A stretch of DNA of 64,000 nt from Sclerurus mexicanus (Eukaryota > Chordata > Aves > Passeriformes > Furnariidae), in the NCBI GenBank assembly GCA_013396755.1, contig VWZF01004016.1, forward strand, positions 598 to 64,597. Reading direction: 5' to 3'. Shown one piece after another: positions 50,340 through 63,180 of this stretch; position 1 is the first letter of the stretch, and every line of letters starts with the position of its first letter. The notes below the pieces were generated by a model, which did no database searches, was not told the DNA's origin, and saw only the letters and a program-made list of their open reading frames with translations. Position numbers and translations under genes: made by a program.

Positions 50340-52300
50340 CAAAATTTAAGCGTGCCAAAAGCAGAGTACTTTGGTCGTTCCTTGCTTTATACCACCTCCT
50401 TTCAACTCTGGACAGTGCTGCCCCACCTGACAGTGGTCAGAAACAGCTACTAGAGAAACACATGTGAACAGAGCAAGTGTCCAGGAGCACACTGTCATTA
50501 CAAGGCAAAGTGCTGGGTTGGAAAGCTTTATCGCACAGAGAGCCATGGTCATTGAAGAGTCCAGTTAGGGGAGGTGTCCTGTTCTGCCTCTCTTGAGACT
50601 TCGTGGATCTTTATGACTGCAAACAAACCTCGATGCCCTTTCACGCTCGCTTTGCAGGTACCTAAAGGACTCCTGAGGCTTTTCTGCAGCCTCAAAACTG
50701 CCATGTTTGTGGAGTAAATGTAGAGTTCTGGAAGTTGTCTTCTCCTGCTGATTTATTAAGGCTCTGCCATATCCTCCAGTCCCAAATCCTTTCTGCTCAC
50801 CACTGCGTTCCAAGTCTTTAGTGAGTGGGTGTGTCAGTTCTCATCTTCCCCTCAAAAGCACTGGCTGGGTATTTCAAGCTTTCGCTCACCTCATGCTTCT
50901 GCCACCTGTTGGTCCTGCTGGTCAGGTTTTTTTGACTCTTTCATGCATCCATGAATCCATATTCAAAAATTGGAGTTCAGCCTTGGAGGGAGAATAGCAG
51001 CTGCTCCATTGACTCAGTTGCTTTTTCTTTCCTTTTCACAAGAATCTCCCAAGTCATGTCAATGTCCTGCAGTTGAAACAAGTCCTTCACTTCTCTTCAG
51101 ACTTCAGGAACTAGGCAGAATTTAGTGGAGGTAGAAATTGTGTTGAGCACAGGCTGAGATTATTACACATTCCATTCATTCAAACTGCCTTTTACATTCC
51201 AAAGATTCTTTTCCTAGGATGTTGTTTTACAAAGATATCTTTTCCTATCAGTTCTGGATGACAAAGTACAGCTTTTTCCTGGCTTCCAAAGGGAGGGGAG
51301 GCTATCCTGTCTTGAGATTGAGGAAATTAAACCTCTTAGCCACGCCGTTCACTTTCTTACCTGCTGACACCTGCTGAGTTATGCCTCAGGTGCCTGTATG
51401 TTTGGCTTATCGTTATACACTCCGTGGATATGTTTCTTATTGAAGAAATGGACAATTCCACCACCACCCAGATACTCTGCTCAAGTGTATCTGTCGAGTA
51501 TTCAAAACAAGAATTCTTCACCGACCCACTTCCCATTTAATGTAGGAAATGCACTTCGGTGACACTGGTAGTGCAAAGCCATGGTCCAGGCAGGCAGGTG
51601 AAAGGGGCATGTACATGAGCAATAGCAGTATCCTACTTGGGCTGGAATTCTCTCTTCTTGTGCTGGGAATGACTCTGCACGACATTTTCCTACTGGCAGT
51701 AGGGATGAGAGAGCTTGTAGAACTGACAGGTGTGATCAAGCCTGTGCACAACAGCTTGCCAGGGAAGTACCAGAGCAGGCAGCCACGGTGACTTCCTGCG
51801 CTGGGACTAAGGAGTCCAGCAGGCTGCTTCTCCTCTGACTTGACTGCTTGGAGGTGTTCAGACACCGGCCTTGTTAGTGATGAATGAGAAGGGATGGGCC
51901 TTCAACTTAATGGGCACTGCTTTGTTTGGCGTATTTCTTATTCCGTGGTCAATACACTTACCCAAGTTAGACCTTTGCCAGAAAGCACACAACCAATGTA
52001 CTTACTTCTGACACGCTTGCTTTCAGCTGCTCTGGGAATAGCCTTTTGCTCTGAGGCCTCCTTAGTGAGACTGCGCTCAGTGTGTTCTGCCCTTGCAGAA
52101 ATGGATACTCCTGGGCTGCTTCTTGGCAGTATGGCAAGCAGCTTTTCCATCGTAAGGGACACCATAATTTACAGTAGGAAAGAAGTTCAGTGTGTCAGCC
52201 AAATGAGCTCTCTTCCTGTCCCTCTGCTGTTCAAGATCCCTTATAGGTTTTTGGCAAGTTCCCTTTCAAATGTGAGATTGCTGTTCCAAGTCTTCTAGGG
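50340..52300. other. unassigned GC-richer intronic stretch
   Basis: About 2 kb with higher GC than the rest of the intron and with ORFs on both strands: 51518-51865 minus (115 codons), 51549-51791 plus (80 codons) and 51894-52298 plus (134 codons). They overlap in opposite directions and none resembles a family I know. An old repeat, a non-coding transcript or a decayed processed copy are all possible. Confidence 0.25.
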
Positions 52301-55300
52301 AATTGCTTGCTTGCATGCTACTCAGAAGCTTTATGTAATCTAGATGTTAATAGGAAACCTCAGTCTGTGCCTTAACAAGAAGTCTGGCCTCCTCTTTTCC
52401 CAAAATGTCAATTTGAGTCAGCAGTCTTTAAAATGGATTAAATATAGAAATGGTGATAGTTCAGTAGAGCCATGTGGCGTTTGTTAGAAATGCTTACTGA
52501 TGAAACCCAGTCATAAGAGGGCTGGGACATTATTCTTAGAGTTGTAATCTGAAACAAGGTGAACTTTATACCTTTTGCAGTTGTTTTTGTTGGGAAGATA
52601 CTGCATGATGCGTTTCAATTTATGGTTCATTGGCTTTATTTAAGGTATAATACATAGGCAGACTGGTGTTATTATCCATTGCTTCCCGTTCACACTAGTA
52701 ACCTTGTTATACTTTTTGAAACAACCTATGTTGCTGTAGGATGAATCATCCAGAAACCAACCAGCAAAGCGTATGCTATTTGTTTAAATGTCAGAGTTAT
52801 TGTAACCGCTTTTTAAAAAGACACTTTGGAGTAAGGATGTTGTTGATTCCAAGTGAGAAGAATATGAAGTGAAACCTCAAAGACATACAGTTTTATTATT
52901 TTTATTGAAAAAAAAAGAAATGCATACAAAAAGCTTTTTTTATTCCCCAACATAAAAGTTATGATGTTACCTCCTTCTCTGAAACTGTTCAAAGGATCTG
53001 ATCCTCAGTGAAGACTGCAGCTCTGCCAGTTTGAGGTTTAATGCAGGCATTGCTTGAAAGAACTTTGCTAATTCATAAAGTTAGGAAGAAAGGGCCCTTT
53101 AAATTTTGGTGATTGCTGAAAAGACATTAAAAATACCTCCTTTTAGGTAGAAATCAAGCAACTGGAAAACTTGGGTGAGCCAGGTGAGCAGTTCTGGCAA
53201 GAGAAGGCTGTGAGAACTGTAGTAACACCATACATGTTTTCGTTAACTGCAGAAACTGCAGTAAGCTATTCTACCTTTAGGAAGTTGAAGTTAGGTTTGT
53301 GTATCTGTCTACCATGTGTTCTATAATTATCATTATACTTCTCAGTAATAGCCATACAGCTCTTTGTTCAGGAGCATTAAAATGGTGCTTACTTGCCCTT
53401 TTTTTTGTTCCGTTTCCTAGCAGAAGACATTTTGAAGTATTTAGAGGTTTCAGTAGGAAACAGTTTAATTGGAGAGGATCTGCGTAAAACAGATGTGATA
53501 CTGAAAAATAGATAGGTGAAATCTTAGCCAGTTGAAGTTAACCTCATTAAAACTACATCCTGTAGTTAAAAAACATTTGTGTTAAAAGGGCTTCAGTAAC
53601 TGTGGAACTGTAAATACAAATTGTTAATGAATAGACTTGAAACAAGATAGAGTCAATCTCACTGTATTGATTGTCTCCAGACTCAAGAAGAGGGTTCTGT
53701 GTTTACTTTACAAAATTAAAGGCTTTGTAGTAATCAATGTCCACAGGGTTTTTATAACTTTTGAGTTCAGAAAATAAGTTCAGGGGTGTTTCCTTTATTT
53801 TTTTTGTTTAGCCCTCATTAAGTGATTTCCAAAGTGCTGTACTTGTCATGTAAAATGTACTGGTATTTTTTTCACCCCCATTGGTCGTTTTTGTAACATA
53901 AATCTACTCTGAGGTGATGTTGGTCAGCAGAGCACCCCTGACATTCTGTGGTGCTTGGTTTCCTTTTTGGTTTTCAGGCTGTTGTGAAATTCAAGGATTT
54001 TTCTTCAAGATCCCAGCTGAAATCAATCTTTTTGTCTTTCTGAGCAGCCTTTGAGATTAGCCTTGGGTATCAGAGTCTGAATCCAAGGATTTGGTGCAGA
54101 ATGGCTGTTTGCTTCCTTTTCCCCACAGTGGATGTCAATTAGCTTCCATCCTGAGAGATCTTTTCCCAGTGAGAAAGGGAAGCAATTAGTTTATATCTTC
54201 ATGGGGGTGAATCTAGAAGGAAAAAAGAGCAAGGAGGGAGGGGGACGATGGGCTGAAATCAGCTGACCTTGCCACTTTGAGTCCTGTGACTGTTTTGAAG
54301 AGTAAGCAAAGACAACCTTTCCAAAACGTTCTGCATTGCTGCTTTGCGAAGTAGCAGGTGTGATTCCTCTTTGTAGGGTGGTGGGTCTGTGTGTGGGAGA
54401 AGTGTCTTAGAAAAAATCTGTTTCAGTGCTTTGGACTACTGTAAAAGCTCTCAGAGAAGAAGGGAATGCAAGTTACTTTTATAATAGAAGTATTTACACC
54501 TGTGGTGCAAATATTTTTTTGCCCACAAATAAATATGTCCTTTAAAATATAAGAGAAAAATGGTACATTAAAATCAAGTCACTTCGATGTTCTGTCTTGC
54601 CATAGTAAACTTTTGGAAGTAAAGGATATGTTATCTAAAAATTGAAATTGTGTAGTTTGCAATGACAGGTGAATGTGAATTCTAATTGTTCTTAATAGAG
54701 TATCTATTTAAATTGTTTCAGAAAAGAATGCACAAATGAAAAGTGACAACAGTAATGAAAATTGTATTTTACTGAAACTATTACACCACAGCTCCTCCAA
54801 AAAATTAGGGTATTCCAAACCATTCTGTTTTGGCAATGTCAATTACAGATCATACAAGTGATTTGTTTGTGTTCTTGGTTGTTCTCAGTAATTTCTGTAA
54901 TATAAAATAATTAGTACAATTTTCCCCGTTAAGGTGTAAAACTAGGAACAAATCAAAGTAAAATGTAAATACGTTACTAGAAAGCTGTATTAAGAACTGG
55001 CAGTAAGACTAATGCTATCATGTTAATAAAATTAACATAACTTCAAAACTCACCTGTTGAACCTGGAAAAACAAGTGAGGGTCTAAAATGTATGTTCTTT
55101 CAATTATTTGTGAAAAATAAGTGCCAATAGAGAAAAGAAATACCATGAGTGTTTTGAAAGATAACCACGTCAACATGAACATTGTGCATGAGTTGGAAGA
55201 TGACTGTATGAGCATCCAGCTGAGTGGAAACTAACATTAATCCATTTGAGATAAATGTAAAAGAAGTCAGGCATCTGTATTGTTGCTGCACATGGAACTG

Positions 55301-58300
55301 CTTTTTTTTCCTCCACATCCAGGGTTTGGTCTTATCTAATGTATGTTGTTCAAACCTTGTACGAAGTAAAATACTACTAATATCTCTGTTGTATAATTGC
55401 TCAAGATCAGCTTCAGATTTTAAGGTATGCATGCAGGTGCGGTCATCCTCAGTCCACAAGAATCATTTTCTGCTTCCTCGTAGTAGGGGAGCCCTGTATT
55501 TGCTCCTGACTAACATGTCACACCTCAAGGCTCGAGGTGTGCTAGCCTAATAGCTGAACACCTTGCACCACCTCCTTTCCTGTAAGCGTGGCTCACTCCC
55601 AGATTCTGCTTGTCCCTCCTGCTCCTGTTCTTTCCCGGGTTGAGTAATTATGGAGAGATCTGTTTAGCATCGCAGTCCTCAGGGGCAGCTCACTCACTTG
55701 TCTGCAAACTTCTGTTCATGTGCAACATCTCTGGCACGTAGGAGGAGTGTTCTAATGAATTAGGCACAGTACAGGTGGGATCTTTGGGGAAGTTCCCTAA
55801 CCATGTCTGCCAAGTTCCTGACATAGGCAGATAGAGAAAGGAATAGAAGGTATTGTCAAGGTATTTGAAGGTATTTTGCTGTTGTGTTCAGTTTGTGCAG
55901 CTGTTTCAGCTTAAATGACTTTCTGGGTGCCTCAGGGACAATGGCTTTTGGCATTGGAGGAGCTGAGGTGAACAAGTCAGTTCAGAAGGAATGTCAGTGA
56001 CCGAATTCATCTGTCGGTTTCCCTAAAGTGGGCTTTCTAGAAAATGCTTTTCTACTCTGCTCGAAGTCGCTTGGTTATAACTTGAATTTTTTCTAAGCTG
56101 GTTTTAAACAACAGGAAGGCTTTGTCAGTCCAGTTTCTGCTAGAGCCATGATTTAAAAATACATTTGGTTTCTGAAACTCATTTCAAAAAACTCTGGTGG
56201 CTTGATTTGGAACAACTGGACAGGTTTGCTGAGCCTAATTGTCTGCTCGGTGGCTTTGTCTGGAGTAGTTCAGCTTAACTCAAAGGCATTTTAGGCTGTT
56301 TTTAAATAATGAACTGCAGTGGCTTATGAGACTGGTACACGTTCCTTTTGCTATTTCTCTCCCCTCTGTGCAGGTCATAACTACCATGAGACAAATGTGT
56401 TGAGCAACCCAATAAGGTAATCTCCCAATGAAGTTTTGTTTGTGAGGTTTCTCTGGTAGACGAAGTTGTGTGCTTGCAAAAGCACTAGGAATATGGACAA
56501 GTTTATAATAACAGAGAAGTTTCGGAGAATGGCGAGTTTCTTGTTTGCAGATGCAGTTCTTGTTTTCTCAGAAAATGGATACAAGGCAGCTGGATGAAAA
56601 CTTTTGTCTAAAATAGGGTCACTGCAGCTTTTCATGGTTTGGTCTTCCCAGAGTTTTAGTGTCAGAGCTGTGGCAATTAGCAGCCTGATCTGTTTCTTAA
56701 CTTGTATGGCAAAGCCAGAAAGTGATTCTAACAGTTACACCAGAACAACTATTCATTGACTAGTGCATTTTATACTGTGAGTAGTACTCAGTATAAGTTA
56801 TAAAACTAGTATAATTTTATCTAAATTAGTCTAGTTATATCCCTCCTATAGGATTTATGAGTGTAACTATCTAAAAGTAAGTACCTTGTTTAAAAAAAAA
56901 GTCTTGTCTAATGCTGATCAAAGTGTTTTTCACTGGAGAAACTGCTGCTTCTTTGTTGCTCTCAAATACTTTCCTAACATAAGCAGGCAAGCTGAAGACA
57001 TCTGTACTAAGTGACTCTTAATCACCTGAGGGAAGAACACTTTTATGCTTCATACAGGTACTTGAGACTGACCAATAGCCATTTGCTTGTTTTATGGAAG
57101 GTTTTTATTCAAGTTTGTGAATTAAAGTCCACAGATCAGTTTTTCAACCACGGAAATAAGACTATTTAGAACATTAGAATCCGTTCACATATATCAAGGT
57201 ACGTATGTACAGTATATAAAATGGCTTTAGATAACTCGGTAATTTAAAACGTGAAGGGAATTTTCAAAAATTCTTAACCTTCAGCCACTTTTCCAAATGT
57301 TTGGTTCCTGTTTTACAGAAGCAGTCTTATGAAAAGTGCATATGAAAAGATACTATTCTAGACTATTTTAGTCATCTTAGGATACCTGGAAAGATAAATA
57401 GATTCTTACTGAGCTAGTGAGATTCAAATCTTTCTATACAGGAGAGCTTTCATCACAATCATTCTCTTAAAATTCACCCTTGCCATCTCAGGGAAATTTC
57501 CTCCCCTGGCTCCCAACAGATACCATTTTAAAAGTATGCTGCCGGTTTTATCATGTAGTAATAAGCCTGACGCAAGGATAAATGAGTACATTTTGCAAAG
57601 ACTGAGTGCTACAGAAGATTCAGGAAAAATTGTGCTTTCTTCTGTGGTTCTAACAAACAGAATCTACATTCAAGGAAAGAAGTGTGACCTTTGCAACATC
57701 TGCCCACTAGGACTGGGAACAGAATGTGGCTATTATTGCAAGTACCGTGCTGAAGAAACAATTAGGTTTTGTGTCTTTGTAGTTGGTAGGGTTGTTGTCA
57801 TCTATTATTTATAGTTTGTGTGTGTACATTTGCATTTGTTTGTTTGTTTTTGCTTGGTATCAGCACTTGCTTTAGATCCACCCCCCTGAGTGTTCGATAG
57901 AGGCTGTTCGTTCTACCAGGCAGCCTTTGCAGTTGTCCTTCTTGAGTTCATGTTGAGCATTGCTCTACTTCCCTCAGCCTCTGCTTAGACTTTCAGCAGT
58001 TGTCCTTTTTAAGCTGCCTGGACTAACGTCCTTCCGTGTGTGCACCGAGTCATCGTGTCCCAGCGCAGTGCGCTGTGCTGTCGTGGTGTTTGTATGGCCC
58101 CACAGTGAAGCCCAGGAGGCAACTTGCCCACTGACAGTGTTCATCCTGACCAGTTTTATTCTCAGTTTCGCCCCTCCCTGTTGTGACTTATGTTCAGCCG
58201 TACCAGAGAATGAGAGCGGTCAGTAGGAGTGAGTGGGAGTTGCCAGTTAACCTATTACAGGAAAAGCTGAGTAAGTACTTGAGCTTATCCTGCCCATTTA

Positions 58301-59446
58301 TCCCACGCAGAGCTGGACCTGCTGTCTGTTCCTAATTTGCAGCTGATTGTTTATTAACCTACAAAGCCAAAAGGGTAACAGTAGTTGGGTTTTTTTTAAT
58401 TTCAATCCAGAATTATTTGCATCTTTTGCTTCAGTCTCTGATAGACAAAAAATGAAGCTTCTGAATTAGCTGAGACAAAGGTGTAGCTTTTTGTTGTCTT
58501 TCAGGAAAAGAAATGGTAATCCCCATCATTTTAGTCTAGATGTGCTGCTCAGTAAGATACTGTTATTGCATGCAGTTAGAGATTCTGAGGGATAGAAGAC
58601 ATCTAAGAAGCAGAATCCTTTTCACAGTTTACTAATGTTAAATTTGTGATGCGTGTTGTACCAGAAAGTAGTTATTTTTTAGGGAAGCATTTTGCAAAAA
58701 GCATTAGGACTAAAACTGAAATGAAGTTTTAGAACTATTTTTTTTTTTACCCCTAAGTTTCTGTACCAATTTTGAAATTCTCTTTTTTCACAGAGAAAGT
58801 TTTTGGTTTGAAATTTTTGCTGGAAGCCTATAAAGGTAGAAAAAAAATGAATTGGACTAGTAAAGAAGTGCTACCAAATAAAAATCAATAATTTTTTTTA
58901 TATTTTTAGGCCAGTGCTTGTGTATTTTATTAAACAGTTAGGTGTGCTTTGATTAAACAGTTCTTCATTTCGGAACAAAAATACCTGTCCAGTATCACTC
59001 TCAAAATCTTTGTTCTCCCATGCAGTGTAGTCTGTTTTATTATCCGGGAGGTCCAGCTTTGTAGATACTAGCAGGGAGAGCATCAAGGCACTGGAGCAAA
59101 CGAGCATTCCAGAGTTGTTGTGGGATGTTGGGAGGATTTCATGTGTTTCAGTCTGAAGAGGGGAAGATGACAACCACAGGAATTAACTCCTGGATGAAAA
59201 AAATTATTTTGCAAACACTATGTAATTCATTTACTTGCATACCGTACTCTTTCTGGTGTTGAGTTATGCTTAGTGCTGAACTCAGCCTTATAAACTGTCT
59301 TCCAAAAGAAAAAATAAGACTCCTAGGGCCTTGCAAAATGTTAGAAATCCTTAAATTTAACCGATGAAAATGTCATCTCTCTTAGTGTTCTGCAGGAAGT
59401 GAGTAGTTTATTTTCTTCACCTCTGTTTCCAGGCTCGTTGAACTTA

Positions 59447-59540
59447 AGTTTAAAAAATAAAACAAAGACACACATGCAAAAAATAAAAATAAAAAAGAAA
59501 GAGAAATCTTAACAAAACCTCAAAACCAAAACACACTCCA
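59447..59540. repeat. A-rich low-complexity tract
   Basis: A-rich run with AAAAATAAAA and AAAACCAAAACAC segments. It could be a decayed poly-A tail of an old insertion on the plus strand, but no identifiable body precedes it. Confidence 0.6.
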
Positions 59541-60914
59541 CAACTCCACTAATGAAACTCAGAGGGGTTTCAGCTGCTGGATTTACTTCCACATCAAGTC
59601 TGTCTGTTACATTGGGGAGATTCTCACCAGCTTCCTGAAGTGGAACCCAGGCTGGCAGGTCTCTGTGAGTCTGTCTGATTAGAGGGATTGAAGGATAAGG
59701 GTAAGTAAAGGTTATGAATGAAGACTAACAAACAATGTAGATAAATGTCTTGTGTGTACTTTAGTTCGTCTCCTTTAAAGAATGTTTTTCTTCCGTGTTT
59801 CGGGTGGGGGAAGCTCAGTTGGATTCGGTAGGCTAAGTCCAAAGGCAGGGTAATGTAATTACCCAGTTGATGAGGCTCTGGATTTTAACTGTGTGCTGAG
59901 CACTTAAAGATGTTAAAAATGCAGTGGAGTTAAAGCCCCTTAGAGTTGTTTATCGTGTTCTTGCCATTAGGAATGCAGTAGCTGAACTTGTCCGTATTTG
60001 GTCAAAGGACTACGAGTTCTGTGGGTAGCACTGAACATGCACTATTGAGTCAAAGGCAGTAATACTAGAGAGAGAGCTAAGAAATTTATGATCACAGGCT
60101 TGGTCTGAGAAGGTAAGTAACAACAGCAACAAAACAGTTTATTAAAATATTGTGTGTGCTGTCAGGTGGATTACTTTTGAGTCTGGAGGCAGTACTGTCT
60201 GAAATGAGAATTCTGTAAAGCTCTGCTGTTTCTTTGGTGGAGGAGAGTCAAGCCTTATAAAGGATGAGAGGGATGAGAGGTTCTTTGAAGACATCTGCAT
60301 GTGTGCGACTATTACATTTCTTGTTAGCACAGTAAAATACTTTCTCCTGAACTGCGAAACAGAGGGTGGAGTTCTGTCATTTTTTAATTGGTCTCTACAG
60401 AAATAGTGACTTGGTAAGCAGAATTGCTAAATGTATCTCCAGGGAGATCAGGATGGGAAAGATTGAACAGTATTTTTCCTCCTCAGGCAGTGTAGACCTC
60501 TGACTTGCATATAATATGAAGAGAAGACGGGTACTTCATACTTTGTTTTGATGTGCATATGTGATCATGCAGTTGAGGAGGAGAAAGATTAGTGAGATAG
60601 AAATGAAATGTGGTTGTACAAATAGCTCTAAAAAAGTGTCACCAGCCAAAAATCCTACATAACCTTTTGTTATTACCAGGCAAAGAGGTAATAAAACCAT
60701 GTTCTGAGAGTATTAATTTCAAAGAAAAGCGGTTTGTAGAAGTGAAATAGTTGTTGAAACTAAAGATGGGAAGTGCTGTGTGTCTGGAGTATGTCAAATG
60801 GTGGTCTGTCCCTCCTCTTTCTCTTTTTACAGTAAAAAATTGTTGTTCCTCACCTAAAAGATTTTCTCTTATTCCTTGGGATTCATCACTGGATGATGTT
60901 CCTAGAATATCTAG

Positions 60915-60947
60915 GAAATATCTAGATAGATATTTCTAGAAATATCT
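60915..60947. repeat. inverted/direct repeat cluster of GAAATATCT
   Basis: GAAATATCT (60915-60923), a 4-base loop and its perfect reverse complement AGATATTTC (60928-60936) form a hairpin. A third direct copy follows at 60939-60947. Confidence 0.85.
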
Positions 60948-63100
60948 GTCATGTAACCCATGCTATTTTCTAATTTTAAAAGCAATGCTTTAAGGCAGAC
61001 TAAACATGACACCTACTTACTTAGCAAAGGCAACTTCATCCTCTTTTAATCTTTTCTTTATAGAACACAGGAATGCATTACAAATACTTGAAATCCAAAC
61101 ATTCTTCTATATTTTTTTATGTTCAGGGCCTATTTCTGCCAATTTGTAGCGTTTTATTTCTGTAGTTTATTCCTTGGGTAAAAAATTGGTAAGTAAAGGA
61201 TGGGAGTGCAGAGTTAGTTTTTTCCCTGTATTGATGTAACTGAATAATAATACAGGACTTGTATAAGCTTACTTTTCCATTTCCTTATCCCTGAGTATGT
61301 GTTGCATATTGACTGATTGTTTTGGTTCTATAAGACTTAGATGTCAGAGTATTTGGGGCGGGACAAATGAGATTAATAACTGAGCATCCAAATAGCTGTT
61401 TGTACCACTACTTTAGAATGGTGCCCCTGGGCCAAATTGCTTCTTTTCAAGGTTTCTCTCCACAAAATTCTGCTCTGACTGGAGCATCCTCTCTTCGAGG
61501 AGCTGAGTTCTTGTGGCAGAAAGGCATGTTCTGGATATAAACGGGATCTTTCCCTCTTCATCTTTTTTAGCTGGTGAAGATACTCCCGAACTTTATGGAA
61601 GGACTTGTTCCCTCTACTCTGTCGAGGGAGGAGAAATAGGTGGTTATTATTTCTTCTTTCACTTCTGGCTGCCATTGGCAATTCTGGCAGATGGTGTAGG
61701 AGATACACGTGTGTTGTGTACAGCATCTCTTCACAGCATCCTTGAGCTAAGGCAGTCAAAGTCTTTTACATGTTCCTCTGTCATGCTGCTGGTACCATGT
61801 CCACATTCCGTGTTTTTACACTAAGGGCGCACAAAGGCATGTGGGAGATCTTGTTCTCTGTAGAGGTATTAAGATCTACTAAGTTTGTCATCAAATTTGT
61901 AGTAGTAGTGGACCCTCGTGTTAGCAAACTGCACACATATACAAACACAGTAGACATGATTTCCTGCACTATAATTAGGAGATCAAAGACTGTAAACTAT
62001 GAAACGTTTAAGAGTGCAGCCTCTGAGAATTTGATTTGTCAAGAATTCCTAGCTTTTTGTTTTAGTTTACCACTGAGCCTCTTAACTGCTTTTTCCTTAT
62101 GGTTTTTGTTTGTCCTGTAGTTAGTAAAATATGTGTCTTCTCTGCCTGATGCCTCCATCTCATCTGTGCTCTGCCAGCTGGGGAGGACGTTCTGCCATCT
62201 ATCCTGTTGGCCTCAGTCTGAAAGCACCACTTGTTCCTGAGTAGTTCGTTACTGTAAGAGATTGCTTTTCCTCTCAAGAAGAAGGAAATGTTCAACTGGA
62301 CTGATTATCTCCATGCAGTTAACCTGTTTTGTCATGTTATCTTCCTGTTGCAATTATTGAACATACTGAGGAGTTCTGCAAAGCTTCCCCTTGTGCTTGG
62401 AGTTCTGGACTTGATGACCTTGTTCTTTGACCTGATAGCAAACTTGACTTCATTTCTTTAAAAAAGGAGCTTTCTTGGTAGCCTTAGTTTTTGCAAGAAA
62501 GTAAAATTTGGACAGTGTTTTCAAATTGGTTCTTCTTTAGAGTTGTCTCAGTTTCTACCCAGGATTTTAATGAAACTTGCAACCATATGCCAGTGTGAAA
62601 CCAGCAGGTTACGGGTTAGATTTCTTCCTTGATATTGAGAATAGTTCCGTCATGAGTGGTCTGAGAAGAAGGCTGGCTGCTGGTCAGGGAAGTTCAGATC
62701 TTGCTCTGACACAAATTCTTTTCACTGTCTTAGCTTTCATTGTTGAAGTTCTTGTAGCTTTGAGACCGCAAAATACCTCATGCCTCTTCTCTTCTTGTGA
62801 GAATACTGGGAAACACAAGGCTACTAGAGGATTGTTACACAAAACAGGTTTCCAATTAAACACAAAAATAAAAGTGATGAAATTTGTGAAATTGGAAATT
62901 GCTTGGAGTTAAAAAAAAGGTTTTTTCTTACTCATGGTGAAATCGGAGTTCAAGGTCGATGCGCAATTTTGCACAAAAATTCAGCATTTTTGTAAATTAC
63001 GTTAAATGCTTGAAAGTAGGTATGGTGCAGTATGCTTATGTCAGTTTTAAAGACTTGATGTACCTTACATGCTGCTTACCAGTATTTGATGTTTATTTAG

Positions 63101-63180
63101 GTTCCTCGAAAGAGGGAGGAGCTGGAGCGGTGGATGAGGATGATTTTATTAAGGCATTTACAGATGTTCCTACTGTCCAG
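63101..63180 (+). CDS. CLASP2: CLASP2 coding exon, entry to TOG2
   Basis: The acceptor is TTATTTAG and the donor GTAAGG. It completes a Gly codon and reads SSKEGGAGAVDEDDFIKAFT, then DVPTVQ. The EGGAGAVDEDDFIKAFTDVP motif is near-invariant in vertebrate CLASP2 and lies just before the TOG2 domain. Human has Ser-Ile where this has Thr-Val. It ends in phase 0. It covers visible residues 223-249. The next exon (TOG2 itself) is beyond the window. Confidence 0.98.

Larger units (their letters stand above)
48807..63100 (+). other. CLASP2 intron, 14294 bp
   Basis: Intron from GTAATG to TTATTTAG. It contains a GC-richer unassigned stretch (about 50340-52300), a TTTG simple repeat near 57836, an A-rich tract (59447-59540) and a hairpin cluster (60915-60947). 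Mammalian CLASP2 can insert alternative exons in this part of the protein, but I found none that is in phase with convincing splice sites. No CR1 copy was recognised. The remainder is AT-rich and otherwise unremarkable. Confidence 0.85.
11052..63180 (+). other. CLASP2: CLASP2 gene, visible part (eight internal coding exons plus two alternative first exons)
   Basis: CLASP2 binds microtubule plus ends and tubulin through TOG domains. It suppresses catastrophe, promotes rescue, and works at the cell cortex, Golgi and kinetochores. The eight joined exons give 249 codons without a stop, and every junction is GT-AG with matching phase. CLASP2 is preferred over CLASP1 because the exon at 48660 reads DKSFDDEESVDGNRPSS followed by AASAFKVPAPKKPG, the CLASP2 linker. 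CLASP1 has a different Ser-rich run there. Two alternative first exons (35672 and 48115) match the short CLASP2 isoform starts I know from mammals. The 5' alpha exon lies left of the window and the remaining TOG2, TOG3 and C-terminal exons lie to the right. The paralogue call is recognition from memory of the family, not a database match. Confidence 0.95.

Noticed and set aside
11052..63180. Assignment to CLASP1 instead of CLASP2
   Set aside because: The linker AASAFKVPAPKK and the MRRLICKRICD and MAVGD alternative starts are CLASP2-specific. CLASP1 has a different Ser-rich linker.
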